Assembly: GCA_918797485.1 (NCBI GenBank)
Contig: CAKKNE010000002.1
Span: 1,082,501 to 1,146,500 of the forward strand
Length of the DNA: 64,000 nt
Direction of reading: 5' to 3'
Source of the DNA: Pelagomonas calceolata
Taxonomy: Eukaryota > Sar > Pelagophyceae > Pelagomonadales > Pelagomonadaceae
Part shown: piece by piece, positions 43,305-52,281 of the stretch
Position numbering within the stretch: the first letter of the stretch is position 1
Layout of the letters: every line of letters starts with the position of its first letter
The notes under the pieces: generated by a model
What the model was told of the DNA's origin: nothing
The model's database searches: none
The model's input: the letters and a program-made list of their open reading frames with translations, nothing else
Position numbers and translations under genes: made by a program

Positions 43305-45063
43305 CCGTGACATCGCCTCGGCCTGGGGATTCCGCGCCGCGTTCTCGAGCGCGCCGGGCGCGGAGCTCCAGTCGTCCAAACGCATATCATATCCTGACAA
43401 GTTGCCCCGCGCCGCTGGCGAGTCGAAGCCCGTAGGCTCGTCCGCGGCCTGCGTCGGCAGCAAAGCGAGGACGACGCCCTCCGCGTGTCGGCGCACGAAG
43501 GCCCGCACCTTCTGGATGCCCGAGGCGTCCAAGCACGGCGGTGCGTCGCTTTTCGCTTCGACCAGCGCCTTCAATAATGTAGGGTTCTCCTGCGCGAGTT
43601 TCAGGGGCATGTCGTCGTCCTCCGCGAGGCCGAGCTTATCCAGTAAAGCGCCGCGCACCTTGATGAACAACGCCGTCCAGCCGTTCGCGCAGTCGGCCTT
43701 TCCGGTCTTGCCGTCCCCTGTCCAATGCCGACAGGGATTGACGGCGGCCTCGAAGCCGCTCTGTCCTTGGACCCGCGACGGCACCTGTGTGTGGTCATCG
43801 TTTGGGGGGTAGGACGGAACGTTTATCCTCGCGCTGGACTGCACGTGGTGCCAGAGCGCCAGGTCGAGGCACCACCAGGTCAACTGCTGCGAGAGCATGG
43901 AGTCGTTGAGGGCCTCGCCCTTGGCCGTCATGTCCTTCATCCACGCCTCGGACCTACGTGTCGATTTCACGCGGACGCCCGGAATTTGATTTCCACACAG
44001 CCTCGGACACGCCGCCGTCCGTCACGCCGTCGGTCGAGCTGCGGTCGCTGCCCGCGACGGTTATCAGCGGCTGCACGAGCAGGTTCAGCACGCAGTCGAG
44101 CATCGCGGCGCGCGCGGCCGGCCGGAGCCGCGGCTCCAGAATCACGCACGGGTCGTCGCAGTGGTACGGCAGGGGATAAGGACTTTCCCAGTCACCGTTT
44201 TCGAACGGGCCTCCGGCGGCCTGTGTGGAAATCAAATTTCGGGCGTCGCACGTTGTCCCCGTAACTGCGTCTGCTCGATGGCTTGGATAGAACCTAACTC
44301 ACTGCTTGATTTCCACACAGCCGGCGGCCTTCACCAACGTCGAGTGCAGCCCTTCCGTACAATCCATCACATGCCGTTTGGGAGCGTAGCACCACCGCCG
44401 GATCAGCGTCAGCTCCGTCTCACTCACGTCGGGCGCCAGCGCGTCGACGACGCGGCGCCACGTCGTGTAGGTCGCGCGGACAGCGAGGCATCGGGTCGCG
44501 TGGACGCAGAGCGGCCCGTCCGTGGTCGCGTCGTAGGCGCGCCACGCCGCCGTGGAGTCGTCCGACGATTCCCAGTACGCGCCCTTGCCTTCGCCGAACT
44601 TCGGGTCGAGGTAGGGCCACTGGACAAACTGCGGCCCGCCCTCCGCGTCGGGCGCCGGCGGCGTCCTTGCTAATAGCTTGGACCACATCTCACTATCGCG
44701 CTTGCCCAGCGACAGGATCAAAGCGCGCGTGCCGCTCGCCGTGCCGAAGGACCAGCTGCACTCGTCGGGGTAGATGCGGCCCTTGAGCGGCGAGTCGATG
44801 AGCGTCTCATTTTTTACAGTGACGCGCAGGGACCGCGCCGTGAACCGCACGGCGACGTCCTTCTTAGTTGTGCCGTCGGCGACGGGAATGGTCACCTCGA
44901 GCTCGTCGTCGTCCTGGCTCGTGAGCCTGAAGTTCGACTGGTTTGCGTCGGCGGCTTCGAACGGGTCGAAGTTCTGGTAGTTCGTGCCGCTCGGTCCAGA
45001 GGACATGATACTGCGCGAGACGCGGCGCGCGCCGACGCCTTTTGGGGCGTCGAAGGCAGCCAT
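43302..45063 (-). CDS. CS-domain protein with two introner introns, three exons
   Basis: Exon 1 (45063-44329) has a CS/p23-NudC-like domain at about residues 50-125: DDELEVTIPVADGTTKKDVA, VRFTARSLRVTVKNETLIDS and the hallmark YPDECSWSFGTASGTRALIL. Exon 2 (44220-44009) and exon 3 (43953-43302) are joined through introner insertions (44221-44328 and 43954-44008), giving 532 aa in frame. The junctions read STLVKAAGGPFENGDW and DGGVSEAWMKDMTAKG. The C-terminal 380 residues have no recognised domain (QQLTWWCLDLALWHHVQSSA). The stop codon TAA at 43302-43304 lies in the end of the mobile element; without the insertion the frame would run five more codons (IKRQV then stop). Probably an HSP90-type adaptor; function inferred from the CS domain only. 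Confidence 0.78.
43954..44000 (-). mobile_element. Miniature 47-bp introner (CS gene intron 2)
   Basis: One terminal arm is CTGTGTGGAAATCAAATTCC; the other is a diverged match. It is flanked by perfect 8-bp duplications CCTCGGAC at 43946-43953 and 44001-44008. On the gene strand the duplication reads GTCCGAGG, so its GT can be the donor and TAG the acceptor, giving a 55-nt intron that leaves one copy of the octamer in the mRNA. Confidence 0.8.
44221..44320 (+). mobile_element. 100-bp introner (CS gene intron 1)
   Basis: Perfect 15-bp terminal inverted repeats CTGTGTGGAAATCAA (44221-44235 and mirrored 44306-44320). It is flanked by perfect 8-bp duplications CCGGCGGC (44213-44220, 44321-44328). 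On the gene strand the duplication is GCCGCCGG, so a scarless splice would use a GC donor; a GT donor inside the terminal repeat is also in frame. Its plus strand aligns with the minus strand of the ALDH22 introner, so the two face opposite ways relative to transcription. Confidence 0.85.
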
Positions 45064-46087
45064 CTGTTTTGACCTATAGTTTATCTCTCTGGCTCGCGCC
45101 GCGCCTTGTCCTCTGGGAGAGCGGCTAGGCTGTGCTTGCAGATTGTGAGGGCTGTACAGTCTGTTCGGCTGCCAAAACTTCTACGATGCTTCCTGGCGGA
45201 TCCGAGATGCTCCTGCGAGCGCTTGATGAGCAATGCGACGCGCAGCTCGGAGATCCAAGGGCCCAAAAAGCTGGCTCTGCCAAGCAAGACCCCGCACGAA
45301 TCGTGAGTGACGCGTCTAGTCGCGTCTAGAGCGATCTTCCCTTCCTCGAACACGCGCCGGAAGAAGGATGGGAGGCGGTAGCAACCACCGAGTACTTCGC
45401 ACAAAGAAAGGGTGACCGTGGGAACGGCCGATGTAATCCTCGTTCTGTTGGGCCCCCACCCGAAGCTGGAGGCCGCGTCGAATAACTTTGCTTGCACGGG
45501 TCTCGCCCCCCGCTCGCGCGACTCGGCCATGTGAACATGGCTTCTTCGCCGTGTGCGCGGCGGCGGTGCGCGATCGCGGATTGCGCCGCGGGTATTTTCT
45601 ACCAATTCGTGCGAGGAATTTCCCAAGACCTCCGGAGAGGCCCTAAATCGACGTCATCGGCCGGTTGCCCACCGCAAACGAGTCTGCGAGGGGGAACAGG
45701 TGAGTTTTGTCTGATTCAGCGAGATGGCCAAAGCTCTGCGGGCAGCGCAAGGCGGCCGACGCGCGCTGCGGAGGCGTTTGGTGGCGGCTGTGTGCTTATT
45801 CTCCTAATTTTAAGTGTGTTAGCCGAGCAACATTCAATCCATACGACGCGGCAAAGCACTGCGAGCGGTGAGTAAAGCTAGCTCCAGTAAGACACTAGAA
45901 AACAGGCTGGCCTAGCTTAAAAAACCACGTAGAGCCCCGTAAAGCTACAAGAGATTGTGGCATTCGCGTCAGCGATCACCTACAGCCTCGCGCTCGACGC
46001 CTACGTCAGCTTCCTCGCGTACAGACGCCGCCAGCACCGCTACACTCCAGACGCCGCACAGACGCCGCCAGCCCGTACGACGTGTAG
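45064..46087. other. 1-kb stretch without a convincing gene
   Basis: Several open frames exist (for example 45081-45626 minus and 45492-45875 plus), but none has a recognisable domain, a normal start context or a protein-like composition. The only structured signal is the GCTAG motif at 45877-45901 near the right end, upstream of the gene at 46088. Confidence 0.5.
45877..45901 (+). repeat. Dispersed GCTAG upstream motif, copy 11
   Basis: Reads AGCTAGCTCCAGTAAGACAC then TAGAA, about 187 bp upstream of the 63-aa gene at 46088. No copy lies before the following HAD gene. Confidence 0.7.
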
Positions 46088-46279
46088 ATGCCCAAGGCCC
46101 TCGACGTCATCCACAAGCTCGCCGTCTCAGGGCTCGTCACGGCCACTTTATTTGGCATCTACACGTGCGTCGACGGCACGCGCCACATCGTCGCAGCGAG
46201 AAAGAAGGAGGCCGCGCGCATGGCCGCGGCCGGTGAAGCACCGAAACCGCCCCCGAAACACGAGAAGTACTTTTCGTAA
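46088..46279 (+). CDS. Small single-pass membrane protein (COX14-like?)
   Basis: A 63-aa protein from ATG 46088, preceded directly by an in-frame TAG. It has one helix (KLAVSGLVTATLFGIYTCVD) followed by a basic segment (GTRHIVAARKKEAARMAAAG) and a polar tail. Size and topology are like small mitochondrial inner-membrane assembly factors such as COX14, but the similarity is weak and I treat it as a guess. The stop TAA (46277-46279) is followed after three bases by the ATG of the HAD-like gene. Confidence 0.6.
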   Translation: MPKALDVIHKLAVSGLVTATLFGIYTCVDGTRHIVAARKKEAARMAAAGEAPKPPPKHEKYFS

Positions 46280-46282
46280 AGC

Positions 46283-46798
46283 ATGATCGACTCTTTAAAG
46301 GCCGCGGGCATCAACTTCCTGGCCGTCGATTTCGACATGACGTTGATTGACCGCCATACGGAAGGCAGATGGTCCGGCACGGCCTCCGAATTGTTGAGAC
46401 ACGTCCGTCCCGAGATGCGGCAATTACTCCGAGATGCGCTGGACGCCCAAATGTTCGTGGCCATTGTTACACTGAGCCCCCAGACGTCTCTCATCCGCGA
46501 GGTCACTCGTTTATTATTCCCGAAGGATTTTCAATTAATCATCATCCGGGGCAACGACGGCAACTGGTTCTACGGCGGCCAGGGGTCTTCGAGAGGCAAG
46601 CAGCCCCACATCGCGTCGGCCGTCGAGGAACTAAGTCACGCGCACGCGGCGCAGATTTCGCGGCGGAGCACTTTACTAATTGACGACGACGCGCAGAATA
46701 TTAATGATGCGCTCGTCAACGGCGTCAACGCGATATTATATGCGCCGCACGACCCGTCGTGCTTGCAGCGCGGCGTCGCGGCGCTCGGCGAGGCCTGA
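46283..46798 (+). CDS. HAD-superfamily phosphatase-like protein
   Basis: A 171-aa protein from ATG 46283. Motif I is FLAVDFDMTLIDRHTEG (DxDxT with nucleophile Asp). Motif II is FVAIVTLSPQTSLI (Thr/Ser after a strand). A lysine (SSRGKQPHIASAVEEL) and motif III (STLLIDDDAQNINDALVNGV, with adjacent Asp residues) complete the HAD core. There is no large cap domain. The substrate is unknown; similar small proteins occur widely in protists. It begins three bases after the preceding gene's stop with no promoter space, which suggests a shared transcript. Confidence 0.8.
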   Translation: MIDSLKAAGINFLAVDFDMTLIDRHTEGRWSGTASELLRHVRPEMRQLLRDALDAQMFVAIVTLSPQTSLIREVTRLLFPKDFQLIIIRGNDGNWFYGGQGSSRGKQPHIASAVEELSHAHAAQISRRSTLLIDDDAQNINDALVNGVNAILYAPHDPSCLQRGVAALGEA

Positions 46799-46961
46799 TG
46801 GCTTTCTAGCCCCGGCGGCGCGGCGATGGCGTTTCAGGCGGCCTGCGTACACAAAAATTAATGTAGAGATATCTTAATAGATACTAGTGGCCCGTCGCAG
46901 CCCCAACAAAGGGGCGCAAGCTTCCGCGTCGTCGAGGCGGAAGCCGGGGGCAGATATAAAA

Positions 46962-48047
46962 TCAGACGCGGTCCTCGATGGCGAACCAGCTGCCGAGGTG
47001 GTCCCAGAGCCGCGTCAGGTGCGTCTCGTGCGCGGCGCTCATGGCGTCGGCGCCGGGCGCGAGGAGCGAGTAGGAGAGCGAGTCGAAGCGCGCGCGCGGC
47101 GCGTCCTCCCAGTCGTCGCAGACGACCGCGTGCCGGTAGCCCAGCAGCGACAAGCAGCCCTGCGGCCCGGCGATGTCGAACCGCGGCGGGCCCGTGCGGA
47201 ACGGCGCATCATAACAGACCGTGCAGCAGCGGCCGTCGCGGTGCCGGGCGAGAGTTAAAGTGAGTCGTAAATCGAGCAGATCGGCGCGCGGCACCAGGCG
47301 CGACGGGTGGAGGTCGATCAGCACCTTCCCCGAGCCCCTTCTCAAGGGCCGCCAGTCGGCGACGACCGAGTACCCCGTGTCCGGTCTGAGGACCTCTATT
47401 TCCACTAACGCCGAGTAGCCCCGCAGGACATCAGGTCTAGGTTCCGGCGTGTCTGCTGCTCGTTCTAATCGTAGACGGAGTTTGTAGAGTCGCAGGTACT
47501 GGGCCGCCCGCGGCGCCCTTTCGAGCCGTCGAATCAACTGATGACTACCGCGGGGAAAGAAGTTCTCGACGAGCGGTCGCCACAGCGCATCATCACTACA
47601 GACGCGCCGCCAGTCGTGGGAAACTTGCCGGCACGTCGCGAGTCGCGCCGGAGATAAATAACTCAAAAAGTGCTTCAGGCACTTCGCGTCCAGCCGGAAC
47701 TGGGCTAATTTAGGCCGCGGGCGCGCGCGCGACTTGCGCGGTGACGGCAGAACGGCCTCCAACGCATCGGGTTCGAAGGCGTCGTGGCTGTAGGCCGACG
47801 ACGCGCTGTCAAGGCTCGCTCGTCTAGCGTCGCCGCCGGTATGGGGCTCGGCGGCGGCGCTTGTGGTAAGGGGGTCCTCCGCGGCCTCTTCAGTAGTCTC
47901 GGGCTGCGTCACGGCCGGTTTCCGCAGCTCCGACGGCGGGCCCTCGACACTCTGGGAGACGCGCGCAACCGCCGCTTTCGGTGCCGCGGCTTTCGCTTCC
48001 GTGCGGCGGGACCGCGTCCGGCGGGCGACACACGCCGCGGGGTCCAT
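46962..48047 (-). CDS. F-box protein
   Basis: A 361-aa protein from ATG 48045-48047 (MDPAACVARRTRSRRTEA). A disordered N-terminal region (about 1-115) precedes an F-box at about residues 120-160 (LKHFLSYLSPARLATCRQVS, then HDWRRVCSDDALWRPLVENF). The C-terminal region (about 190-361) is beta-rich with paired cysteines (GRCCTVCYDAPFRTG) and many Trp/Asp residues, but no named repeat. F-box proteins bring substrates to SCF ubiquitin ligases through SKP1. The target here is unknown. Confidence 0.75.
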   Translation of the reverse strand: MDPAACVARRTRSRRTEAKAAAPKAAVARVSQSVEGPPSELRKPAVTQPETTEEAAEDPLTTSAAAEPHTGGDARRASLDSASSAYSHDAFEPDALEAVLPSPRKSRARPRPKLAQFRLDAKCLKHFLSYLSPARLATCRQVSHDWRRVCSDDALWRPLVENFFPRGSHQLIRRLERAPRAAQYLRLYKLRLRLERAADTPEPRPDVLRGYSALVEIEVLRPDTGYSVVADWRPLRRGSGKVLIDLHPSRLVPRADLLDLRLTLTLARHRDGRCCTVCYDAPFRTGPPRFDIAGPQGCLSLLGYRHAVVCDDWEDAPRARFDSLSYSLLAPGADAMSAAHETHLTRLWDHLGSWFAIEDRV

Positions 48048-48417
48048 GGCCGCGGGCGCTGGTGGCTGTGCGGGCCGATTCCAGCCGCCAGTTGATCGAG
48101 CTGCACAAAACCCCCACCGGTCGAACCCGAACGCACACTGCGGTCCCTCTGCACGCTATCGAAGCGGCGTACATTGGTCCGGCGGCGTGGACTTCGAGCC
48201 GTGCATGCATGGCCCGCACGTCAAAAATCAGGCAGCCTGGACTTCCAAGCAAAGCGCCCAGGACAGCGGCGCGCGTCCCCATCAGAGCTAAGAACGACCC
48301 GGGCAGCCCGCATCACAACGCCACACAACGCCATCCGCAGCAAAAAAACGAGCGGTTCGTGCTGCAGCGTAGCTCACCGGCTGTGGACATCCCTAGTCCT
48401 TTAGCACAAGCATAACC

Positions 48418-49410
48418 ATGGTCTCCTACGCCAAGTTCGATAAATTAGCAAGGGAGCTCGACGGCGAGTCCACGAACCCCACCGACGGCACCTGGACGAA
48501 AAGAAGGCAAGACGACTTCTACCTGGATCCCGCCGTGCGGGACCGCGAGGCGAAGACGCTGGCGGCGTGTGCGCCTTTAGGGTCCGTGGTGGAGCTCGAC
48601 GGTCTGGTCAAGCAGCCCTTCTACAACGGCAGGAAGGGTCTGGTCGTGTCCGGGCGGCTCTGCAAGGGCGAGCGTTTGGCGGTGGAGCTTACCGAAGACA
48701 AGTACGATAACAGAGTGCTCCTGGTCAAGACAACGCAGGTCACGCATTGTTTGTTGGAGAAGGCGCCGTCGCGCATCGAATTGTTGAAACCACGAGCATG
48801 CGAAGTAGCTGGAAATGTCTGGATCGGCGACGCGTGTAGTGCGGACGTCGTCGCGGGCGGTTCGCACATCCCCGAACAGCTAAAGTGGCCGCCCTTCGCC
48901 GCTTTAGTGTTGTGCGCGTCCGAGTTTGATGGCTACGGGTCGAACCCGGCGGTGCCCGTCGAGCTATGTGGAGACGATCTGCATCGGGCCATGACGGTCG
49001 TTTCATCCGCGGCCTCGCGCGGCATTTTACGAGACTTGGCTGGTTCGTCGGACGCGGGGCCGGTCTTGGTCTGCGGCGTCGACCGGCGCGATACGAGGCC
49101 GGTGGTCGCGGCCGTCGGCGCGCTCGTGCTGCGCGGGTGGACGTTGCAGGACGCCTGGGCGGCCATCCTCAAGGCGCGGCCGGGCGCCAAAATCGGTCCG
49201 AAGCGGTGGCGCGCGCTCGTCCAGGCCTTTGGGGACGAGGTCGAGGGCATACAAGCCGCGGCGTGTGAAATATGCCCCGCGGCGTTCGCGGAGAAGCCGG
49301 CTGAACCGGCGAAGAGAGAAACGGAGCCGGGCGCGACGCCCCCGCCCGACGCGCCGGCCGATCCGAGCCGGCCGTTGCGGATCAACGTACCGCTTAAGAA
49401 CTCACAATAA
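48418..49410 (+). CDS. SH3-like plus dual-specificity-phosphatase-like protein, probably inactive
   Basis: A 330-aa protein from ATG 48418. Residues about 55-100 (GSVVELDGLVKQPFYNGRKG, then LVVSGRLCKGERLAVEL) match the SH3-like 'GL-x-N-G-R-x-G' element found in many algal proteins. Residues about 140-280 have the layout of a DSP fold: VLVCGVDRRDTRPVVAAVGA in place of the HCxxGxxR loop, then RGWTLQDAWAAILKARPGAK. The loop has Val-Cys-Gly-Val and no His before Cys, so catalysis is doubtful. The C-terminus is Pro-rich. A pseudophosphatase is my inference. Its stop is 16 bp from the convergent gene at 49427. Confidence 0.6.
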   Translation: MVSYAKFDKLARELDGESTNPTDGTWTKRRQDDFYLDPAVRDREAKTLAACAPLGSVVELDGLVKQPFYNGRKGLVVSGRLCKGERLAVELTEDKYDNRVLLVKTTQVTHCLLEKAPSRIELLKPRACEVAGNVWIGDACSADVVAGGSHIPEQLKWPPFAALVLCASEFDGYGSNPAVPVELCGDDLHRAMTVVSSAASRGILRDLAGSSDAGPVLVCGVDRRDTRPVVAAVGALVLRGWTLQDAWAAILKARPGAKIGPKRWRALVQAFGDEVEGIQAAACEICPAAFAEKPAEPAKRETEPGATPPPDAPADPSRPLRINVPLKNSQ

Positions 49411-49426
49411 TTACACGTGCAGATAA

Positions 49427-49927
49427 TCAGTAGTCGCTCGGGTCCGCGTCGTTCTTCGAGAGCCACGACGAGAGCTTGCCCGCTCTAGCTCGCATGGCCG
49501 ACGCCGCCGACGAGACGGCCGCCGTCGCGCGGCGGCCGGCGTCGCTCGCGGCCGCCGCGCGCGCCGCGCGCCGCACGGCGTCGACCGAGTCGCGCGCGGC
49601 CGCAACCAATGGATCATCATCATCATCATCCGCCGCGCCCCGCGCCGCCGGCCCGTCCCAGCGGTCGTCGTCGAAGTCTATACATAAAGCACGGACGTCG
49701 CACCGTTTCGGGTCGTCGAGTTCGACGGCCTCGCCCTCCCGAATATCGTACCAGACGTCCTCGCCCTCCAATTTTCTACGTACGCGGAAGTGGAAGCGGC
49801 CGGCGAAGGGGTAGACCGCTCTTAGGGATTCATATGTCAAAGGCTCGTGCACGGAGCAGCGCGTCACGACGTTGCCGGCGGCGTCGGCTGCTTCGCCGTG
49901 CAGGTGGACGCTGCAGCGGACGACCAT
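49427..49927 (-). CDS. Unrecognised 166-aa protein, compact N-terminal beta domain
   Basis: Starts at ATG 49925-49927. The N-terminal 85 residues look like a small ubiquitin-like or PB1/DIX-type domain (LTYESLRAVYPFAGRFHFRV, RRKLEGEDVWYDIREGEAVE, VRALCIDFDDDRWDGP). A D-tract (DDDDDD) and an Ala/Arg-rich helix follow, ending in SSWLSKNDADPSDY. No family was assigned. No signal peptide. Confidence 0.6.
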   Translation of the reverse strand: MVVRCSVHLHGEAADAAGNVVTRCSVHEPLTYESLRAVYPFAGRFHFRVRRKLEGEDVWYDIREGEAVELDDPKRCDVRALCIDFDDDRWDGPAARGAADDDDDDPLVAAARDSVDAVRRAARAAAASDAGRRATAAVSSAASAMRARAGKLSSWLSKNDADPSDY

Positions 49928-50141
49928 TGTTTGATTTGTTTTTTTACGTGTGGTTTCTCACTTCCGGGCGCGGCTGCGGCGTCACAGAGGCTACCAGGGT
50001 GCAGCTGTATAGCTGTATTTGCACCGCGTGGCGACGGCAGCGCTGCCTGCAGCTGGCTGGCGCGGCAACAGCAGATGCGTCACAAGCGCAGAGCAACGAT
50101 ATCTCGCGGCCGCGGCCTTTTTTTCCCACGGCAAAAATAAT

Positions 50142-50166
50142 CAGCTAGCGGTGTATGGGTGCTAGC
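50142..50166 (+). repeat. Diverged GCTAG upstream motif, copy 12
   Basis: Reads AGCTAGCGGTGTATGGGTGC then TAGCG. Both arms are kept but the GTAAGACA centre is lost. It lies about 140 bp upstream of the gene at 50306. Confidence 0.45.
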
Positions 50167-50305
50167 GCTCACGCATGCAAACCAGAGTCAAACTATTTGC
50201 GATCTGCACCTCGCGGACACTTTGGATGCCAGACGGCTGTTAAAAACTTCGACGAGGCCCTTCCGTCCCGCTCTGGGCGAAGGGCCGCAGCCGCGGCCCA
50301 CAAAA

Positions 50306-52110
50306 ATGAACCACACCAATGGCCACCCCCTGGCGCGGTCTACGAGCCTCGTCTCCAGCCTCGACCTCGTCTCGTCGCCAGAAGAGCTGGGCAAGCGCAA
50401 GCGCTTGGATACCAGGGACGGCAAGCGCCACCGGCGCATGGAGTCCGCTCCTGTATGAAACCGGCGCCGAAAAATTTTTCGTTCAATTCTTGAAAAGCGA
50501 AAGCGGGCGCCCGCCTGCCCTAAAATGACGACACGGACCCCATACACACGCGAGGACCCCATCTAAACGTCTAACGGCCCCGAACGGCCGCCAAAAAAAA
50601 TAAGTTGCACGCGCGCCGGACGCGCGCCGGTTTCGAGACGCTTCGAGAGACCGCCCTCACGCCACCGACGCGACACACGCAGGCGAACCTCTTCGGCCTC
50701 GGCGACGAATCCTTCGACTTCAACAATTCTTTTGGCCAGGACGACGATTTTATGAACGAAAGCATCGGGAGCCGGGGCCTCCAGGACTTCGGGGACCTGC
50801 GCGACCCCTCGGATCTCTCCATGGACCGGTCGCCGGCGTCCCTAGATACGTTCGACATGCCCAACTCGTTTGATTTAGTTGCGCAGCAGTCGGCGACGGT
50901 CTTTCCCGCGCCAAGTCCCTCGACAGCAAGGCAGCACTTCCCGCCGGCGCAAAAAACGCGGCAGCAGTCGTCGCATAGTCTAGACATGCCGGAAGGGGCG
51001 CCATCAGTTCCGCCCTTCAACCCCGAGGAAGGGTTGTCGCCGGACACCATTACGAACCTCCGGAAGACCTTGGAAGCGACGTCGCCGGCCTCCATGCCCG
51101 CGATCCCGCCCCAACAACCACGACAAAGGTCGCCCCGCGCCGCGGAGTGCGCCGAATTTAAACCAGCGCAGAAGTCGGACGAGACCCGAGGTAAATACAA
51201 GTGCGGCCGCTGCGGCCAGATCAAGGTGAACCACATCTGCCCCTTCGCGCCAGCCCAGCCGCGAAACGCCGACGCCCAGACGGACGATCCCCGAAGGCCT
51301 GTGCGCACGAACGATCGCGACAAGTACGTCGCCGTGACACCGAAAGTCGACGCGATGACGGACGACGAGTTGACGCCGCGGCCCGCGCCGTCCGCCGACG
51401 GCGACCACAGCTTCCGGGAGCGGACCGTGAAGGTCGGCACCTTCGTGCCGGCCATCGCTGTAGTTGATGAAGACGGCCCGGGGAAGAGGTCTCATAGGAG
51501 AACAGCATCGAGCGCGTCCACCGGCACGGTCGAGACGCTCATGGACACCGATCCTCCGTCGAAGCCGCGACGGAAAGGCGTGAAAAGCGAGGCGACGACG
51601 CCGCGGCCCGGGCCTCCCACATTTGTACCGCACCCCTGGGCCGCGGCCTTTGCCTCGGCGACCAAGGCGGGGCCGCCGTCCATGATGTCGCGATCATCCT
51701 CCTCTCTGGACTCGACGGCGTCGGGGCCGGCACCGGCTCTCGCGTTCCCGCCTTATAATCCTGCGGCGTTTGCCGCGGCTTGTGCGGCCAGAGGAATACC
51801 ACCGCCGCCGCCGTTCTTCGCGGGCCTGCCGCCGCGGCCCTTCTTCGCGGCGGGACCCCTGCCGCCGGGCGCCGTACCATTACCGCCGGGCGTCGTGCCG
51901 GCGCCGCCGCCGCGCGGGATGATCCCGCTGCCGCCGCGGTTGGGGGGCTTTCGGGCCCCGGCGCTCATGGGCCAGCTCGCGCACCTGACGCCGGCGCAGC
52001 TCCAGGCGCTCGCGGCGATGCCGCAGGTCGCGATGCACGCGAGGCCGCCGCCGGGCGCTCCAGCGCCGCCGCGACCACCGCCACCGGTCCCAAAAACCGA
52101 AGCGTCCTGA
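50306..52110 (+). CDS. Nuclear-type proline-rich protein with a CxxC/HxC zinc motif, two exons
   Basis: Exon 1 from ATG 50306 (MNHTNGHPLARSTSLVSSLD) to 50452, then a 230-nt GT-AG intron (donor GTATGA at 50453, acceptor CACGCAG ending 50682), then exon 2 to 52110. The spliced protein has 524 aa. The downstream frame alone lacks a plausible ATG. It carries a basic cluster KRKRLDTRDGKRHRR (likely nuclear localisation) and a small zinc-knuckle-like motif YKCGRCGQIKVNHICPF. A second half is rich in Pro/Ala with PPPPPFFAGLPPRPFF-type repeats. A DNA- or RNA-associated regulator is plausible; there is no named domain. Confidence 0.7.
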
Positions 52111-52281
52111 CGACAACCCTTGTATCCTATTAAATTCAGTTTTTACCGTGCTCTCGTCGATGGCGTCCTGGCGAATGCCAGCCTAGTTTTCGGTACGCCA
52201 GCTCCGGAATGTGTCTTCTTCTTCTTAGTCACTCGCACAGGAGCACAGGGGGTAGGGTTACTTCCGGCCGCGCGTCTACTC

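Noticed and set aside
45081-45626. 181-codon minus-strand frame in the 45-46 kb gap
   Set aside because: No motif, no homologue recognised and composition not protein-like; kept only as part of the gap description.
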